DNA from: an uncultured Bacteroidia bacterium
GTDB lineage: Bacteria; Bacteroidota; Bacteroidia; Bacteroidales; UBA932
Direction of reading: 5' to 3'
Assembly: GCA_902774145.1 (NCBI GenBank)
Contig: CACYHC010000008.1
Span: 17,990 to 81,989, forward strand
Length of the DNA: 64,000 bases
Shown here: positions 19,501 to 27,368 of the stretch, one piece after another
Numbering within the stretch: position 1 is the stretch's first letter
Layout of the letters: every line of letters starts with the position of its first letter
Position numbers and translations under genes: made by a program
Notes under the pieces: model-generated
Database searches by the model: none
What the model was told of the DNA's origin: nothing
Seen by the model: the letters and a program-made list of their open reading frames with translations, nothing else

Positions 19501-19845
19501 ATTGTGGTAGAAGATGTCGTAGCCGTTGGTCTTGTCGATGGCATACATCAGGCGGCCGCCGAACTCGGGAATGACGCACATCTCGATGTACTCGTTCTCC
19601 ATGTACAGGCAATCGTAGGTCACTTCCTGACGGTTGCGGGTCATGTTGTCATTGAGGGGATAGGGGTACACGCTGCGGCGTGCGCGCTGGTAGGACCAGT
19701 CCCGCTCAAACACGGGGGCCTGCTCCGGAGGGTCCAGCAGATAGGTGGGGAGGGTGATTTTGCCTTCGTAGGCCTTGACGCCCTGCGCCCCGGCGTACGA
19801 ACCCGCCAGAGCCAGCAAAACGGTGACAATCAGTAATCTCTTCAT
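16576..19845 (-). CDS. DUF5107 and TPR-repeat secreted protein
   Basis: A 1,089-residue protein with a signal peptide ending SYAGA. Residues about 40-400 match the DUF5107 type of domain, an aldose-epimerase-like beta-sandwich (EFGGRLMYAIDKTNGYDIFY, SGGVEWNVFHHHRQTSHIPCDW). From about residue 500 to the end there are many tetratricopeptide-type helical pairs (MYNLGLVLKAQGKREAA, LNLKGTILRKLGKTAEAK, FWYLGKAYEKLGDKEEAK). Members of this family lie in polysaccharide loci, but no activity is known to me. The epimerase-like fold with conserved His and Asp could be a sugar-binding or catalytic site; the repeats could hold partner proteins in the periplasm. It is 5 bases from the DUF5689 lipoprotein gene upstream. 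Confidence 0.85.
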   Translation of the reverse strand: MKRLLIVTVLLALAGSYAGAQGVKAYEGKITLPTYLLDPPEQAPVFERDWSYQRARRSVYPYPLNDNMTRNRQEVTYDCLYMENEYIEMCVIPEFGGRLMYAIDKTNGYDIFYHNTVVKPANVGMTGAWISGGVEWNVFHHHRQTSHIPCDWRIVDNPDGSKTIWVGETEYRHRMQWAIGMTLRPGKSYIEISGRLMNRTQDNNSMLYWSNVATLVDDNYQVCFPQQTEIVTFHCKECFAHWPITHEPFNKMNFYQNGVDASWWKNHYVGNSMFIYDQKADFVAGYDHGRHAGTMLTGNHNIIKGGKFWLWGPNSEWDTKILTDESGHYCELMVGAYSDNQPDYNWNFPYETKEFSQFWYGIRDMGGVKAGDRHAAINMDMKEAGKVLVGANATEKFSSLTLCLSKGGQELWKKSFAIDPAHPLVETVAVDPAIAEHELTLALYDANGKQMLTYTPVVHDPNKPLPPIVDRPKRPKDIENTEECFFVGQRNQQFHNPFVKPADYFLEVLRRDPGDTRANTQMGVMCRLNGEYDKAAAYLRKAIARQTFDYTRPKDAEAMYNLGLVLKAQGKREAAMDTLYRATWNYTYNAGANFQLAQMYSEDGDYEMALDRLNEAIDYNGRHFHALNLKGTILRKLGKTAEAKACFDRVLAADPMDAYALYNAADKATFRKFMREQPESYLELAILYWHNGFTDEAVKLLADIDARVAYPTVKLWLAYLTGNDALYAQALALPVGYCAPFRLETVAVLEAAKKACPQSALPYYYEGNLLYNLQPLAAVAQWEKCVELDPSNDTAWRNIGWEAWLNSKDYAKAAACYKKAIELNPDSALYLEECDQVLEALGAPVQERYDLLKSHHATAVKRYYPEAAEVITGTYVGDYDYVLDMLDNCYFPTREGVANFHDVFVDALLLAGRQKEENGDVEGAIALYKKAFTYPENHQVFLVDKRATHDAQIFWYLGKAYEKLGDKEEAKAWYQKAVDQDYEVKGSKDYRYYTGLALKKLGRKAEARALFRAMVKEGKARMVTDYVNFYGAEGSSGHTVDGVNAGAYYTKALGELGLGRKCAARRDFKKVLKLKPADLWAARFLKNND

Positions 19846-19850
19846 ATCTT

Positions 19851-22211
19851 TTATTTCTTATATCTGATACCAACGTAATTCAAAACGGAGCGGCGGCTGT
19901 TGGCGATGGCCGCACCGTCGTAGCTCACGCCGATGGCGGCGGCGTTGTTGCCGCCGAGGTTCTTCGCCGCGTGCAGGTGGATGTAGAGGGCGTCCTTACC
20001 CCAGACATCGGCGCCGGCCGGAAAGTTGATGCTGACGTACTTGTTGCCCGGCAGGTTATACTGCTTCTTCGAAGCGATGACCGGGAAGTCGGGAATCGTG
20101 TAGGTGTAGTCCTGGCCCTTGGCGGTGAAGTCCACCCAGGACTCAGCGCCGTAACTTTCGTCCGTCACGGACGTCCAGTTCACCTTGTCCGTCGAGTATT
20201 CCATCAGCCAGTAGCGCGGGGCGCCGCAGTCCTCGCCGTAGGCCTGGCTGACGCCGAGGTTCAGCGAAAGCGGCGCGTGGGAAGCGTCCAGTCCCGCGGT
20301 GGAGACTTCGATTTCCCAGAAGTACTGGTCAAGCTTCGGATCGGAAGTGCTCCCGCTCCACCAGTAACCGCCGTACCAGCCGGTGCCGTTCGCCCCCTGG
20401 ATGATGCCGCAGGTGCTCACATAACTCAGCGGGCTCCAGTGGATGGAACGGCCGAGCGCGTCGAACACGCCGTTGTTGCCGGGGATGTCGGTAATCCTGC
20501 CGTCCTGGACGGGGCCGAGATGGGTCCAGTCCTGTGCCGTGGCAATCTTGCCGTACGAGTAGCAGAGGTAACCGTTGACCTCGGGGCTCTTGATGGGTTC
20601 CGGGACCGGCGGCCAGGTGGGATAGAGCGTATCGTTCTGGGTATTGGCGATGTACTTGTCCGGATACAGCTCGTTGCAGTAGCGGTATTCGGCCAGCAGC
20701 TGCGTGGACGCAGTCTCGGGATTTTCGGAAAGACCGATTTCCTCCCGCGTGACGGGACGGATCTGGTAGCGGCCGATGAAGCCCTTGTCCGTCACGTAGT
20801 CCGGCAGCATCGTGCTCTGCGCGGCCTCCTGCGAATTCCATTCGAAGTTGTCGCAGCGTTCGTGCACGAGAATACCGGCGATGGGGCCGCTGCCTTCGGG
20901 GATGCCCCGGCCGTCGCGGGCCCAGTCGCAATGGACGTTTTGCACCATATACATCACGCTGCCCTGAGCGTCGCGGATGACCAGCGGATACTTGTTGATG
21001 ATTTCCGTATAACGCAGGTCGACGGGGCAGAAGGGGCCCTTGCGGATGGGCACCTCGCACTGGTCGATCACGACGAAAGTATTGACGTCCTCATCCGTGA
21101 GCGTGGCTATCGTCCGGTGCCGCTCGGGCACGTCCGCACGGCTGCCGCGCGTGGAAGAGATGACGTTCACCACCGACGCGCCGGAAAGGGTCACGTTGTA
21201 GGGGGTGTCCTCGGCCTCCCCTCCCTCGGCGCTGTAGGTCAGGCCGCGGAGGTTGATTTCGAGCAGGTCGTAACGGTAGGTGCAGTTGTCATCGACGGTA
21301 TTGAAGATGAGCTTGAGGCCGCGCAGGGCGCCGGTCTCATCCGGCTCGAGGCTCTGCAGGTACACGGTACGCCCGGAGAGCGTCAGGTCCTGGATGATAA
21401 TGGAAAGGTTCTGGTTGGGAGCCCCGTTGCCCTCGGCGTTGTCGTTGAGCACGCGGCCCTTCAGGACATAGTTCTTGCGGACGCGGTTCTCGCCGTCCAG
21501 GTCGTCCTGGCTGAAGTTCAGCACGTCGCTGACGGTCACGGGAATCGTTTCCACCTCGCCGTTCGCCATCTGGGAGACATAGAGTCGCGCCACGAGCGGG
21601 CGGCCTACGCCGTCCACGGAGCTCAGGGTGATGATGGCTCCGCGCCGCTCCTTCGCCAGGTTTTCCCGGGCATTGAAGACGAGGTTGCCCTCCAGCAGGC
21701 CGGGGATGGGCTCTTCAATCCAGTCCCGTTCCTCATCGTAGGTCACCGCATAACTGACGGTGGAAGGGTCTACGTTGCAGGTGAAGGGGAAACTGTAGGT
21801 GCCCGTCGTGAAGGCGATGAGCACGTTGCGTTGCTCGAAGCGGAAGTCGCGGCTGTACGCCCCGTCCTGAATCAGCCGGAGGTTCATCACCCGGCTGCCG
21901 ATGGCGACGCGGATGACCGCATCCCGCTCTTCGGCCTCGTTGTCACCGTAGCGGAGACCCAGGGTGGCGTCCCCGGCGACGGTGACCGAGCGTGCTTCAC
22001 TGTTGGTAAAGGAAATCCAGTTCACGCCGTCCGGCAGGGTGGCCGTCCACTCGCCGTCACTCACAATCTGGAAGTAATGTTCTCCCCCGGTGGAGGGAAC
22101 TTCCGCTACGGGATCGGAACAGCCCAGTTCGTGGATTTCCACGAATTCGGGCGCTTTCTCACAGGCTGCCGCAAGGGCAAGCGCCGCAAACAGATAGAAA
22201 ATCTTTTTCAT
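19851..22211 (-). CDS. BACON/DUF5689 lipoprotein in SusE/SusF position
   Basis: A 786-residue lipoprotein (LAAAC, then EKAPEF). Residues about 35-220 look like two BACON-type Ig folds (VPSTGGEHYFQIVSDGEWTATLPDGVNWISF is one stretch in shortened form: STGGEHYFQI, GEWTATL, NWISF). Residues about 230-440 fit DUF5689 (VTVSDVLNFSQDDLDGENRV onward), and the last 220 residues are a beta-sandwich with Trp-rich loops (GTGWYGGYWWSGST) suited to sugar stacking. It follows SusC, SusD and a small BACON lipoprotein, the position normally held by SusE/SusF surface glycan-binding proteins, and that role is inferred. No catalytic motif is seen. Confidence 0.82.
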   Translation of the reverse strand: MKKIFYLFAALALAAACEKAPEFVEIHELGCSDPVAEVPSTGGEHYFQIVSDGEWTATLPDGVNWISFTNSEARSVTVAGDATLGLRYGDNEAEERDAVIRVAIGSRVMNLRLIQDGAYSRDFRFEQRNVLIAFTTGTYSFPFTCNVDPSTVSYAVTYDEERDWIEEPIPGLLEGNLVFNARENLAKERRGAIITLSSVDGVGRPLVARLYVSQMANGEVETIPVTVSDVLNFSQDDLDGENRVRKNYVLKGRVLNDNAEGNGAPNQNLSIIIQDLTLSGRTVYLQSLEPDETGALRGLKLIFNTVDDNCTYRYDLLEINLRGLTYSAEGGEAEDTPYNVTLSGASVVNVISSTRGSRADVPERHRTIATLTDEDVNTFVVIDQCEVPIRKGPFCPVDLRYTEIINKYPLVIRDAQGSVMYMVQNVHCDWARDGRGIPEGSGPIAGILVHERCDNFEWNSQEAAQSTMLPDYVTDKGFIGRYQIRPVTREEIGLSENPETASTQLLAEYRYCNELYPDKYIANTQNDTLYPTWPPVPEPIKSPEVNGYLCYSYGKIATAQDWTHLGPVQDGRITDIPGNNGVFDALGRSIHWSPLSYVSTCGIIQGANGTGWYGGYWWSGSTSDPKLDQYFWEIEVSTAGLDASHAPLSLNLGVSQAYGEDCGAPRYWLMEYSTDKVNWTSVTDESYGAESWVDFTAKGQDYTYTIPDFPVIASKKQYNLPGNKYVSINFPAGADVWGKDALYIHLHAAKNLGGNNAAAIGVSYDGAAIANSRRSVLNYVGIRYKK

Positions 22212-22216
22212 GGGCT

Positions 22217-22621
22217 TCAGATAAGATATTTGTCAAGTTCCGCATCCTGGATGTCCGCCGCATTGAGCGTGCTGCTGGACACCACGAAATAGACGGGGAT
22301 GGTTTTACTTCCGTTGCTCACTTCCACCCGGACGGCACGCACGATGTCGAGCGTGTTGGTCTGGGCCTGGCATTTGATGTACTGGTTGTTCTGTCCGGAA
22401 GTCCGGTCGAGGGTCAGCCAGTCACCGCCGGCCACGATCCGGACGGTCCAGGAGCCGGTGGAATACACCGGGAAGAAGAAATCCAGCGGGGCCTCCTTGA
22501 CCTGCGCCCAGGTAATATTGTACCGGGTGTCGTTCACGGCCAGGTCGACCTTGGAGACATAGGGCTTGTAGCAGGAGACGAGCGCAAAGAGCGCCGCGAT
22601 AAGTGCGATAGTCTTTTTCAT
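22217..22621 (-). CDS. Small BACON-like lipoprotein
   Basis: A 134-residue lipoprotein (LFALVSC). After the lipid anchor it has one BACON/Ig-like sandwich: FFFPVYSTGSWTVRI, GGDWLTLDRTSGQNNQ and VRVEVSNGSKTIPVYFVV are the typical strands (cold-shoulder Trp, GDWLT, then N-G-S-K). Such single domains are thought to bind glycans or mucin or act as spacers. It lies between susD (6-base gap) and the DUF5689 gene (5-base gap), so it is part of the outer-membrane uptake complex set. Function by context only. Confidence 0.8.
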   Translation of the reverse strand: MKKTIALIAALFALVSCYKPYVSKVDLAVNDTRYNITWAQVKEAPLDFFFPVYSTGSWTVRIVAGGDWLTLDRTSGQNNQYIKCQAQTNTLDIVRAVRVEVSNGSKTIPVYFVVSSSTLNAADIQDAELDKYLI

Positions 22622-22627
22622 AATCTT

Positions 22628-24298
22628 CTACTCTCCATATTCCTTGTTGTCCAGCGCCCCGTGCGAGTTGGCCACCTGGTCGGCAGGAATCGGCCAGTAA
22701 CGGTGGCAGGGGCGGATGTTCGCCACCAGGTTGGACGCGGTGTTGTACTGCGTGGTGCGCTCGTACCAGATGCCCCAGCGGACCAGGTCGAACTTGCGCT
22801 GGAACTCGCCGAAGAGCTCCCGGGCGCACTCGTTGCGGATTTCCTCGAGCATCAGCGCGTCGTTCCCGCCCACGTCGGAGACCGTCAGGTCTTCCAGGCC
22901 GGCGCGGCGACGCGTCATATTCAGGTAGCGGAGGCACTCGCTCTTGTCCCCCGTCATCAGGTGGGCCTCGGCGAGCCCCAGCAGCGCGGAAGCGTAGCGG
23001 AATACCTTATAATTATTATAGTCGCGCGTGAACTTCATGTCCCAGCACCAGAACTTGTTGCCGAGCCAGGGCGTGGCGCGGGCCTTCCCTACGCTGGTGA
23101 ACCAGTACACGCGGCGGGCGGAAGGCGTCCAGGTGTCCTCGGGGGTGGTGGGGTCGAAGCCGCTCCAGCGCCAGGCCAGGTTGCCGCTTCCCCCGCGGGC
23201 CTCGGTCGCCCCGTTGGAGTATTCGCCGCTACGCAGGTCGGGCGAATCGTAGGGCTGAAGCGTCTCGCTGAAGAACGTGGTGGGACGTGCGCAGGAATAG
23301 ATGTGCGCATCCCGCCCGAGCTCCGGAATGGCGATGCCGTTGTAGAAGCAGTGGGAGGAATCCGCGACCGCCTCTTCGTCGTCGTTATAGACCATACGCC
23401 GCACCGGCGTGGCCCAGGGCGAAATGCCCGCAACGAGCTGCAAGCCGTAAGGCTCGTAGGTCTGTGCCACTTCCCAGATGGATTCGGGGGTAAACTTACG
23501 GCTGAAGGGGATATCCGTCAGCGGATAGCGCGAAAGCTCGCCGTAAATATCCTCCAGCACGCCGAAGAAAGCCTTCGCGCTGTCCCAGTCCTTGTTCCAA
23601 AGCGCCATACGGCCGCCGACGAACAGGCCTACGGCCGCTCCCATACGGTAATCGGTGGCATTTTCCTCGTAGGTGCGACGGAACGGCAGGGCCGCTTTTC
23701 CGCCGAGGGCTTCGGGCAGCAGCGTCTCGCGCAACTCGGTGATCATCGCCTCGCGGATGCGCGACGCGTCATAGCGCGGCAGCGACTCGATGGCCTCGCG
23801 GTTGTCCTCCGTCACCTCTTCGAGGTAGAAGGGGACATCGCCGAAGGTGGCGGTCAGCACATAATAGAAGAACGCGCGCAGGACGACGGCCTCCCCGCGA
23901 AGGGCGGCATACTCGCTGGCCGAGATGTATTTCTTCTCTTTCGCCTCCGTGATGGCCTCGAGCATCGAATTGGCGCGCGAAACCCCGCGGTAGCCCGCCT
24001 GCCAGATGGTGGTGGCGCAGCCGGGACGGGACGGCGAGACGTTGCAGACCGCATTGTACTGATTGCGGACATTGAGGTACATCAGGTCCGTCGCACACTC
24101 GGTCATCTGCCAGAAGCTGACATTGGCGTAGATGCTGCGGATCGGCGTGTAGCAGGCATTCAGGCCCGTCTCGATTTCCTTGGCGTTCCTGTAGTAGTGG
24201 TCCCTCAGGGTATATGAGGTCACTTTCTCCTTGAGCGAGCACGATGAAAACAATACGGCGCTCAGAAGGGCCAAAAGGGTAATTTTACTTGTTTTCAT
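22628..24298 (-). CDS. SusD/RagB family outer-membrane glycan-binding lipoprotein
   Basis: The start at 24298 gives MKTSKITLLALLSAVLFSSC, a proper lipoprotein signal; the frame is open 20 codons further upstream but that extension makes no sense. The protein is 556 residues. Features of the SusD family include the N-terminal helical part (LKEKVTSYTLRDHYYRNAKEIETGLNACYTPI), AALRGEAVVLRAFFYYVLTATFGDVPFYLEE in shortened form AVVLRAFFYYVLTATFGDVP, and the C-terminal ECARELFGEFQRKFDLVRWG (ANELFGE-RKFDLVRW pattern). It forms the lid of the SusC channel and captures the glycan at the surface. It starts 4 bases after the stop of susC, the usual pairing. Confidence 0.95.
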   Translation of the reverse strand: MKTSKITLLALLSAVLFSSCSLKEKVTSYTLRDHYYRNAKEIETGLNACYTPIRSIYANVSFWQMTECATDLMYLNVRNQYNAVCNVSPSRPGCATTIWQAGYRGVSRANSMLEAITEAKEKKYISASEYAALRGEAVVLRAFFYYVLTATFGDVPFYLEEVTEDNREAIESLPRYDASRIREAMITELRETLLPEALGGKAALPFRRTYEENATDYRMGAAVGLFVGGRMALWNKDWDSAKAFFGVLEDIYGELSRYPLTDIPFSRKFTPESIWEVAQTYEPYGLQLVAGISPWATPVRRMVYNDDEEAVADSSHCFYNGIAIPELGRDAHIYSCARPTTFFSETLQPYDSPDLRSGEYSNGATEARGGSGNLAWRWSGFDPTTPEDTWTPSARRVYWFTSVGKARATPWLGNKFWCWDMKFTRDYNNYKVFRYASALLGLAEAHLMTGDKSECLRYLNMTRRRAGLEDLTVSDVGGNDALMLEEIRNECARELFGEFQRKFDLVRWGIWYERTTQYNTASNLVANIRPCHRYWPIPADQVANSHGALDNKEYGE

Positions 24299-24302
24299 AC
24301 GA

Positions 24303-27300
24303 CTAGTAGCTGAGGTTGATGTTGAACACATAGGAACGCGGGCGCGGGTAGGAGGCATTGTCTATCCTCCGGGCGCCGGTCTCGGTGGAAACATCCGGAT
24401 CGAATCCGATGTAGTTCTTCCAGAGGTAGAGGTTCTCCGCGCTGATGCCCAGCACGATGGACCGCAGCCACTTGACGCGGGTGGGCATATTGATGCGGTA
24501 GCTCAGCGAGAGTTCCTTGAAGCGGATGAACGAGGCGTCGTAAATCATACGGTCGGAACCGATGAAGTCGTCGTAGCCGGCCCTGGGAATGTCCGAGTTC
24601 GGATTGCGGACCGGATGCCAGGAATCCAGCATAAAGCGGTACTTGTTGTAGGCGCGCGAGCCGCCGCCGTTCCAGAACTGCCAGATGTTGTAGATCTTGC
24701 CGCCCAGCGAGTAGGAGAAGTACACCTTGAGGACCAGGTTCTTCCAGGTGAAGACGTTCTGCAGACCACCGTAAATGATGGGATCGGAACAGCCCTGGTA
24801 AATCATATCGTTCTGGTCCATGATGCCGTCGTGGTTGAGGTCGGCGAACTTGGTGCCGCCCAGCGACGGGACCGCGTCCGAGACATAGGTATGGGTCACG
24901 GCGTTACGGTCGATTTCCTCCTGCGTATGCCATACACCGGCGTACTGGTAACCCCAGAGCGAGTTCACCGGATAGCCGTTGCGGTAGCCGTAGAGCGGCT
25001 GGGTGGAGTTGCGGGGGTTGTAGAAGGTGCCGATGAGCCGGTCCTCGCCCACATTCTCCACCAACTGGGTGTTGTGGGAAATGGTGAAGGTCGTGCTCCA
25101 GCTGAAACGGCGCTTGGAAATGTTGCGGGTCGTGAGGGTGGCCTCGATACCCGTATTCACCGTACTTCCGAGGTTGGTGAAGTAGGTGTCGTAACCCGTG
25201 GCGCGGTTGGTCTTCATCGCCAGGAGAAGATCCGTGGTCCGGGACCGGTAGGCGTCGATTTCCAGCATAATCCGCTCCTTGAACGCCGCGAAGTTCAGAC
25301 CCACGTTGTAGGAAGTAGTCGTCTCCCAGGTCAGGTTGGAGTTCGCAAGGCGCGTGTTGTAGTAGCTGATGGGCTGCACGGAGCCGAAGAGCCAGCCCGT
25401 ACGCTCCGCCGTCAGGGTCTGGAGCGAGAGGTACGGCGAGATGGAGTCGTTGCCGCTGCGTCCCGCACTGACGCGGATGGACAGGTCGTCCAGCCACTTG
25501 GCCTTCTTCATGAAGGGCTCGTTGCGCAGGTTCCAGCGGACGGCCGCGGCCGGGAAGAAGCCCCACTTGCGGCTTTCGGCGAAGTTGGAAGCGCCGTCGG
25601 CCCGGGCCGTGAGCGTGACATAATACCTTTTCTTATAATTATAGTTCACGCGTCCCAGGACGGAAAGCCGGGTCCGAAGGGTTTCGTAATCGCGGAAGTC
25701 GAAGCAGCGCTCGTCCAGCAGGCTGGCGAGGTTCTTGGCGGTCACCTCGTCGTCCAGATAACCGGTACCGTTGATGTAGGTCCAGTCAATGTTCTTGTGC
25801 TCCGCCGTGAAACCGGCCAGCAGGTCCAGCGTATGCGCCTTCTTCCAGGTACGGTTGAAGGTCAGGGTGCTCTCGCTGATGTAGGTCTTGCCGATGTAGG
25901 TTTCCGCTACGGCCTGGCCGCCGCGCATATAACGCTGGGACACGGGCAGGGTCGAGGGCGCATAGTAGAAGCGCTTGTCGTTCTGCTGCGTGTAGCTGAA
26001 TTTCGTGACGAACTGGACGAACTTGCCGAGGAACAGCCGCATATACGGCATCACGTTCAGGTTGTTCATATCCTTTTTGTTCGTCGTCTGCATGGCCACG
26101 ATGTACGGGTTGTTGAACACCGATCCGCCGGAAGCAATCTCGGAACCGTAGGAGTTCCAGGTGTCGTCCTTGTTGAGGAACGGGGCCAGGTAGATGGCCG
26201 CGTTGCTGTCCGTACCGGTAATCTTGGCCGTGGTGAAGTCCTGGTCGCGGTGCGTATAACTGAAGCGCACGCCCAGGCGCAGCCACTTGAAGGGATGGCT
26301 TTCTACCAGCACGCGCCCGGTGTAGCGCCGGAAACCGGAACCGATGACGACGCCGCGAGTGTCATTGAAGCCCAGGCTCGCCTCCACGCGCGTCACCTTG
26401 GTGCCGCCGGAGAGGGACAGGTTGTAGTCCTGGTAGGAACCCACCTGCGAGAGGGTCTTAATCCAGTCGGTACCCTCCCCCATGGACCAGGGGTCCGTGA
26501 AATAGAGGTTCTCCTTGGTCAGGGCCTTGCCCGCAAGCGAGGAGTCGAAGTAGCGCTGCATGTTGCAGTACTCGGCGAACTCGGAGGCGTTCATGATGTC
26601 GAGGCTCCCGGCCAGGTGGGAAACGCCCGCGCTGGCCTTGAGGCGCACCGCGAAGTTCGATGAGGTCGGGGTGTTCGTCGTAATCAGGATGACGCCGTTC
26701 GCGCCGCGGCTTCCGTACAGGGAAGTCGAAGACACGTCCTTGAGCACCGAGATGGACTTGATGTCCGAAGGGTTGATGTCACTGAGCGAGGAAACCGCAT
26801 CCACCACACCGTCCACGACGATGAGGGGTTCGTTGCCCGCGGAAATCGAACGCGCACCGCGAATCTGGATGGACGCCGAGGAACCGGGCTCACCCGTGGA
26901 GGAAACGAATTCCGCACCGGCGATACGGCCCTGGAGGGCGTTCTCGATGGAGGTCGCGGGGACATCCTGCACAGACTTCATATCTACCGTGGCCACGGCG
27001 CCGGTCAGGTCCGATTTCTTGGCCGTACCGTAGGCGATGACGACGAGTTCGTCGAGGTTCGTGGATTCCGGCTTCAGGACCACGTCGATCTGCGTGCGGC
27101 CGTCCACGCTTTCCAGCACCGTGGAGAAGCCCAGGCTGGAAATCTCGAGGAAGCTGTTGGCGCTGACCGTAATCGTATATTTACCGTCCAGGTCGGTGAC
27201 GGTGCCATTCTTGCTGTTCTGCTTGTCGATGACGGCAGCGCCGGGAAGGGGCTGTCCGGCATCGTCGCGGATGACACCGCTCACCTTCACCTTCTGCGCG

Positions 27301-27359
27301 AAGGAGACGGAGGAGATCAGCAGTGCCGCCAGAACGGCGATGAGTTTGAACTTCTTCAT
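24303..27359 (-). CDS. SusC/RagA family TonB-dependent outer-membrane transporter
   Basis: A 1,018-residue protein with a signal peptide ending SVSFA. Residues about 22-100 are a carboxypeptidase-regulatory-like domain (VSGVIRDDAGQPLPGAAV, GTVTDLDGKYTI). Next come the characteristic linker DELVVIAYGTAKKSDLTGAV and the plug (about 110-215, with IQIRGARSISAGNEPLIVVDGV). The rest is the 22-strand barrel, ending in an aromatic-rich strand (YVFNINLSY). It imports oligosaccharides across the outer membrane with energy from TonB-ExbBD, in partnership with the SusD downstream. Length and motifs are typical and nothing is missing. It follows three fimbrillin/beta-helix lipoprotein genes in the same operon, an unusual position, since susC is most often first. 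Confidence 0.96.
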   Translation of the reverse strand: MKKFKLIAVLAALLISSVSFAQKVKVSGVIRDDAGQPLPGAAVIDKQNSKNGTVTDLDGKYTITVSANSFLEISSLGFSTVLESVDGRTQIDVVLKPESTNLDELVVIAYGTAKKSDLTGAVATVDMKSVQDVPATSIENALQGRIAGAEFVSSTGEPGSSASIQIRGARSISAGNEPLIVVDGVVDAVSSLSDINPSDIKSISVLKDVSSTSLYGSRGANGVILITTNTPTSSNFAVRLKASAGVSHLAGSLDIMNASEFAEYCNMQRYFDSSLAGKALTKENLYFTDPWSMGEGTDWIKTLSQVGSYQDYNLSLSGGTKVTRVEASLGFNDTRGVVIGSGFRRYTGRVLVESHPFKWLRLGVRFSYTHRDQDFTTAKITGTDSNAAIYLAPFLNKDDTWNSYGSEIASGGSVFNNPYIVAMQTTNKKDMNNLNVMPYMRLFLGKFVQFVTKFSYTQQNDKRFYYAPSTLPVSQRYMRGGQAVAETYIGKTYISESTLTFNRTWKKAHTLDLLAGFTAEHKNIDWTYINGTGYLDDEVTAKNLASLLDERCFDFRDYETLRTRLSVLGRVNYNYKKRYYVTLTARADGASNFAESRKWGFFPAAAVRWNLRNEPFMKKAKWLDDLSIRVSAGRSGNDSISPYLSLQTLTAERTGWLFGSVQPISYYNTRLANSNLTWETTTSYNVGLNFAAFKERIMLEIDAYRSRTTDLLLAMKTNRATGYDTYFTNLGSTVNTGIEATLTTRNISKRRFSWSTTFTISHNTQLVENVGEDRLIGTFYNPRNSTQPLYGYRNGYPVNSLWGYQYAGVWHTQEEIDRNAVTHTYVSDAVPSLGGTKFADLNHDGIMDQNDMIYQGCSDPIIYGGLQNVFTWKNLVLKVYFSYSLGGKIYNIWQFWNGGGSRAYNKYRFMLDSWHPVRNPNSDIPRAGYDDFIGSDRMIYDASFIRFKELSLSYRINMPTRVKWLRSIVLGISAENLYLWKNYIGFDPDVSTETGARRIDNASYPRPRSYVFNINLSY

Positions 27360-27368
27360 ATCTTTCGC

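Noticed and set aside
16447-19836. Plus-strand frame of 1,129 codons
   Set aside because: Antisense shadow of the DUF5107-TPR gene; Val/Gly/Leu/His-rich and without motifs.
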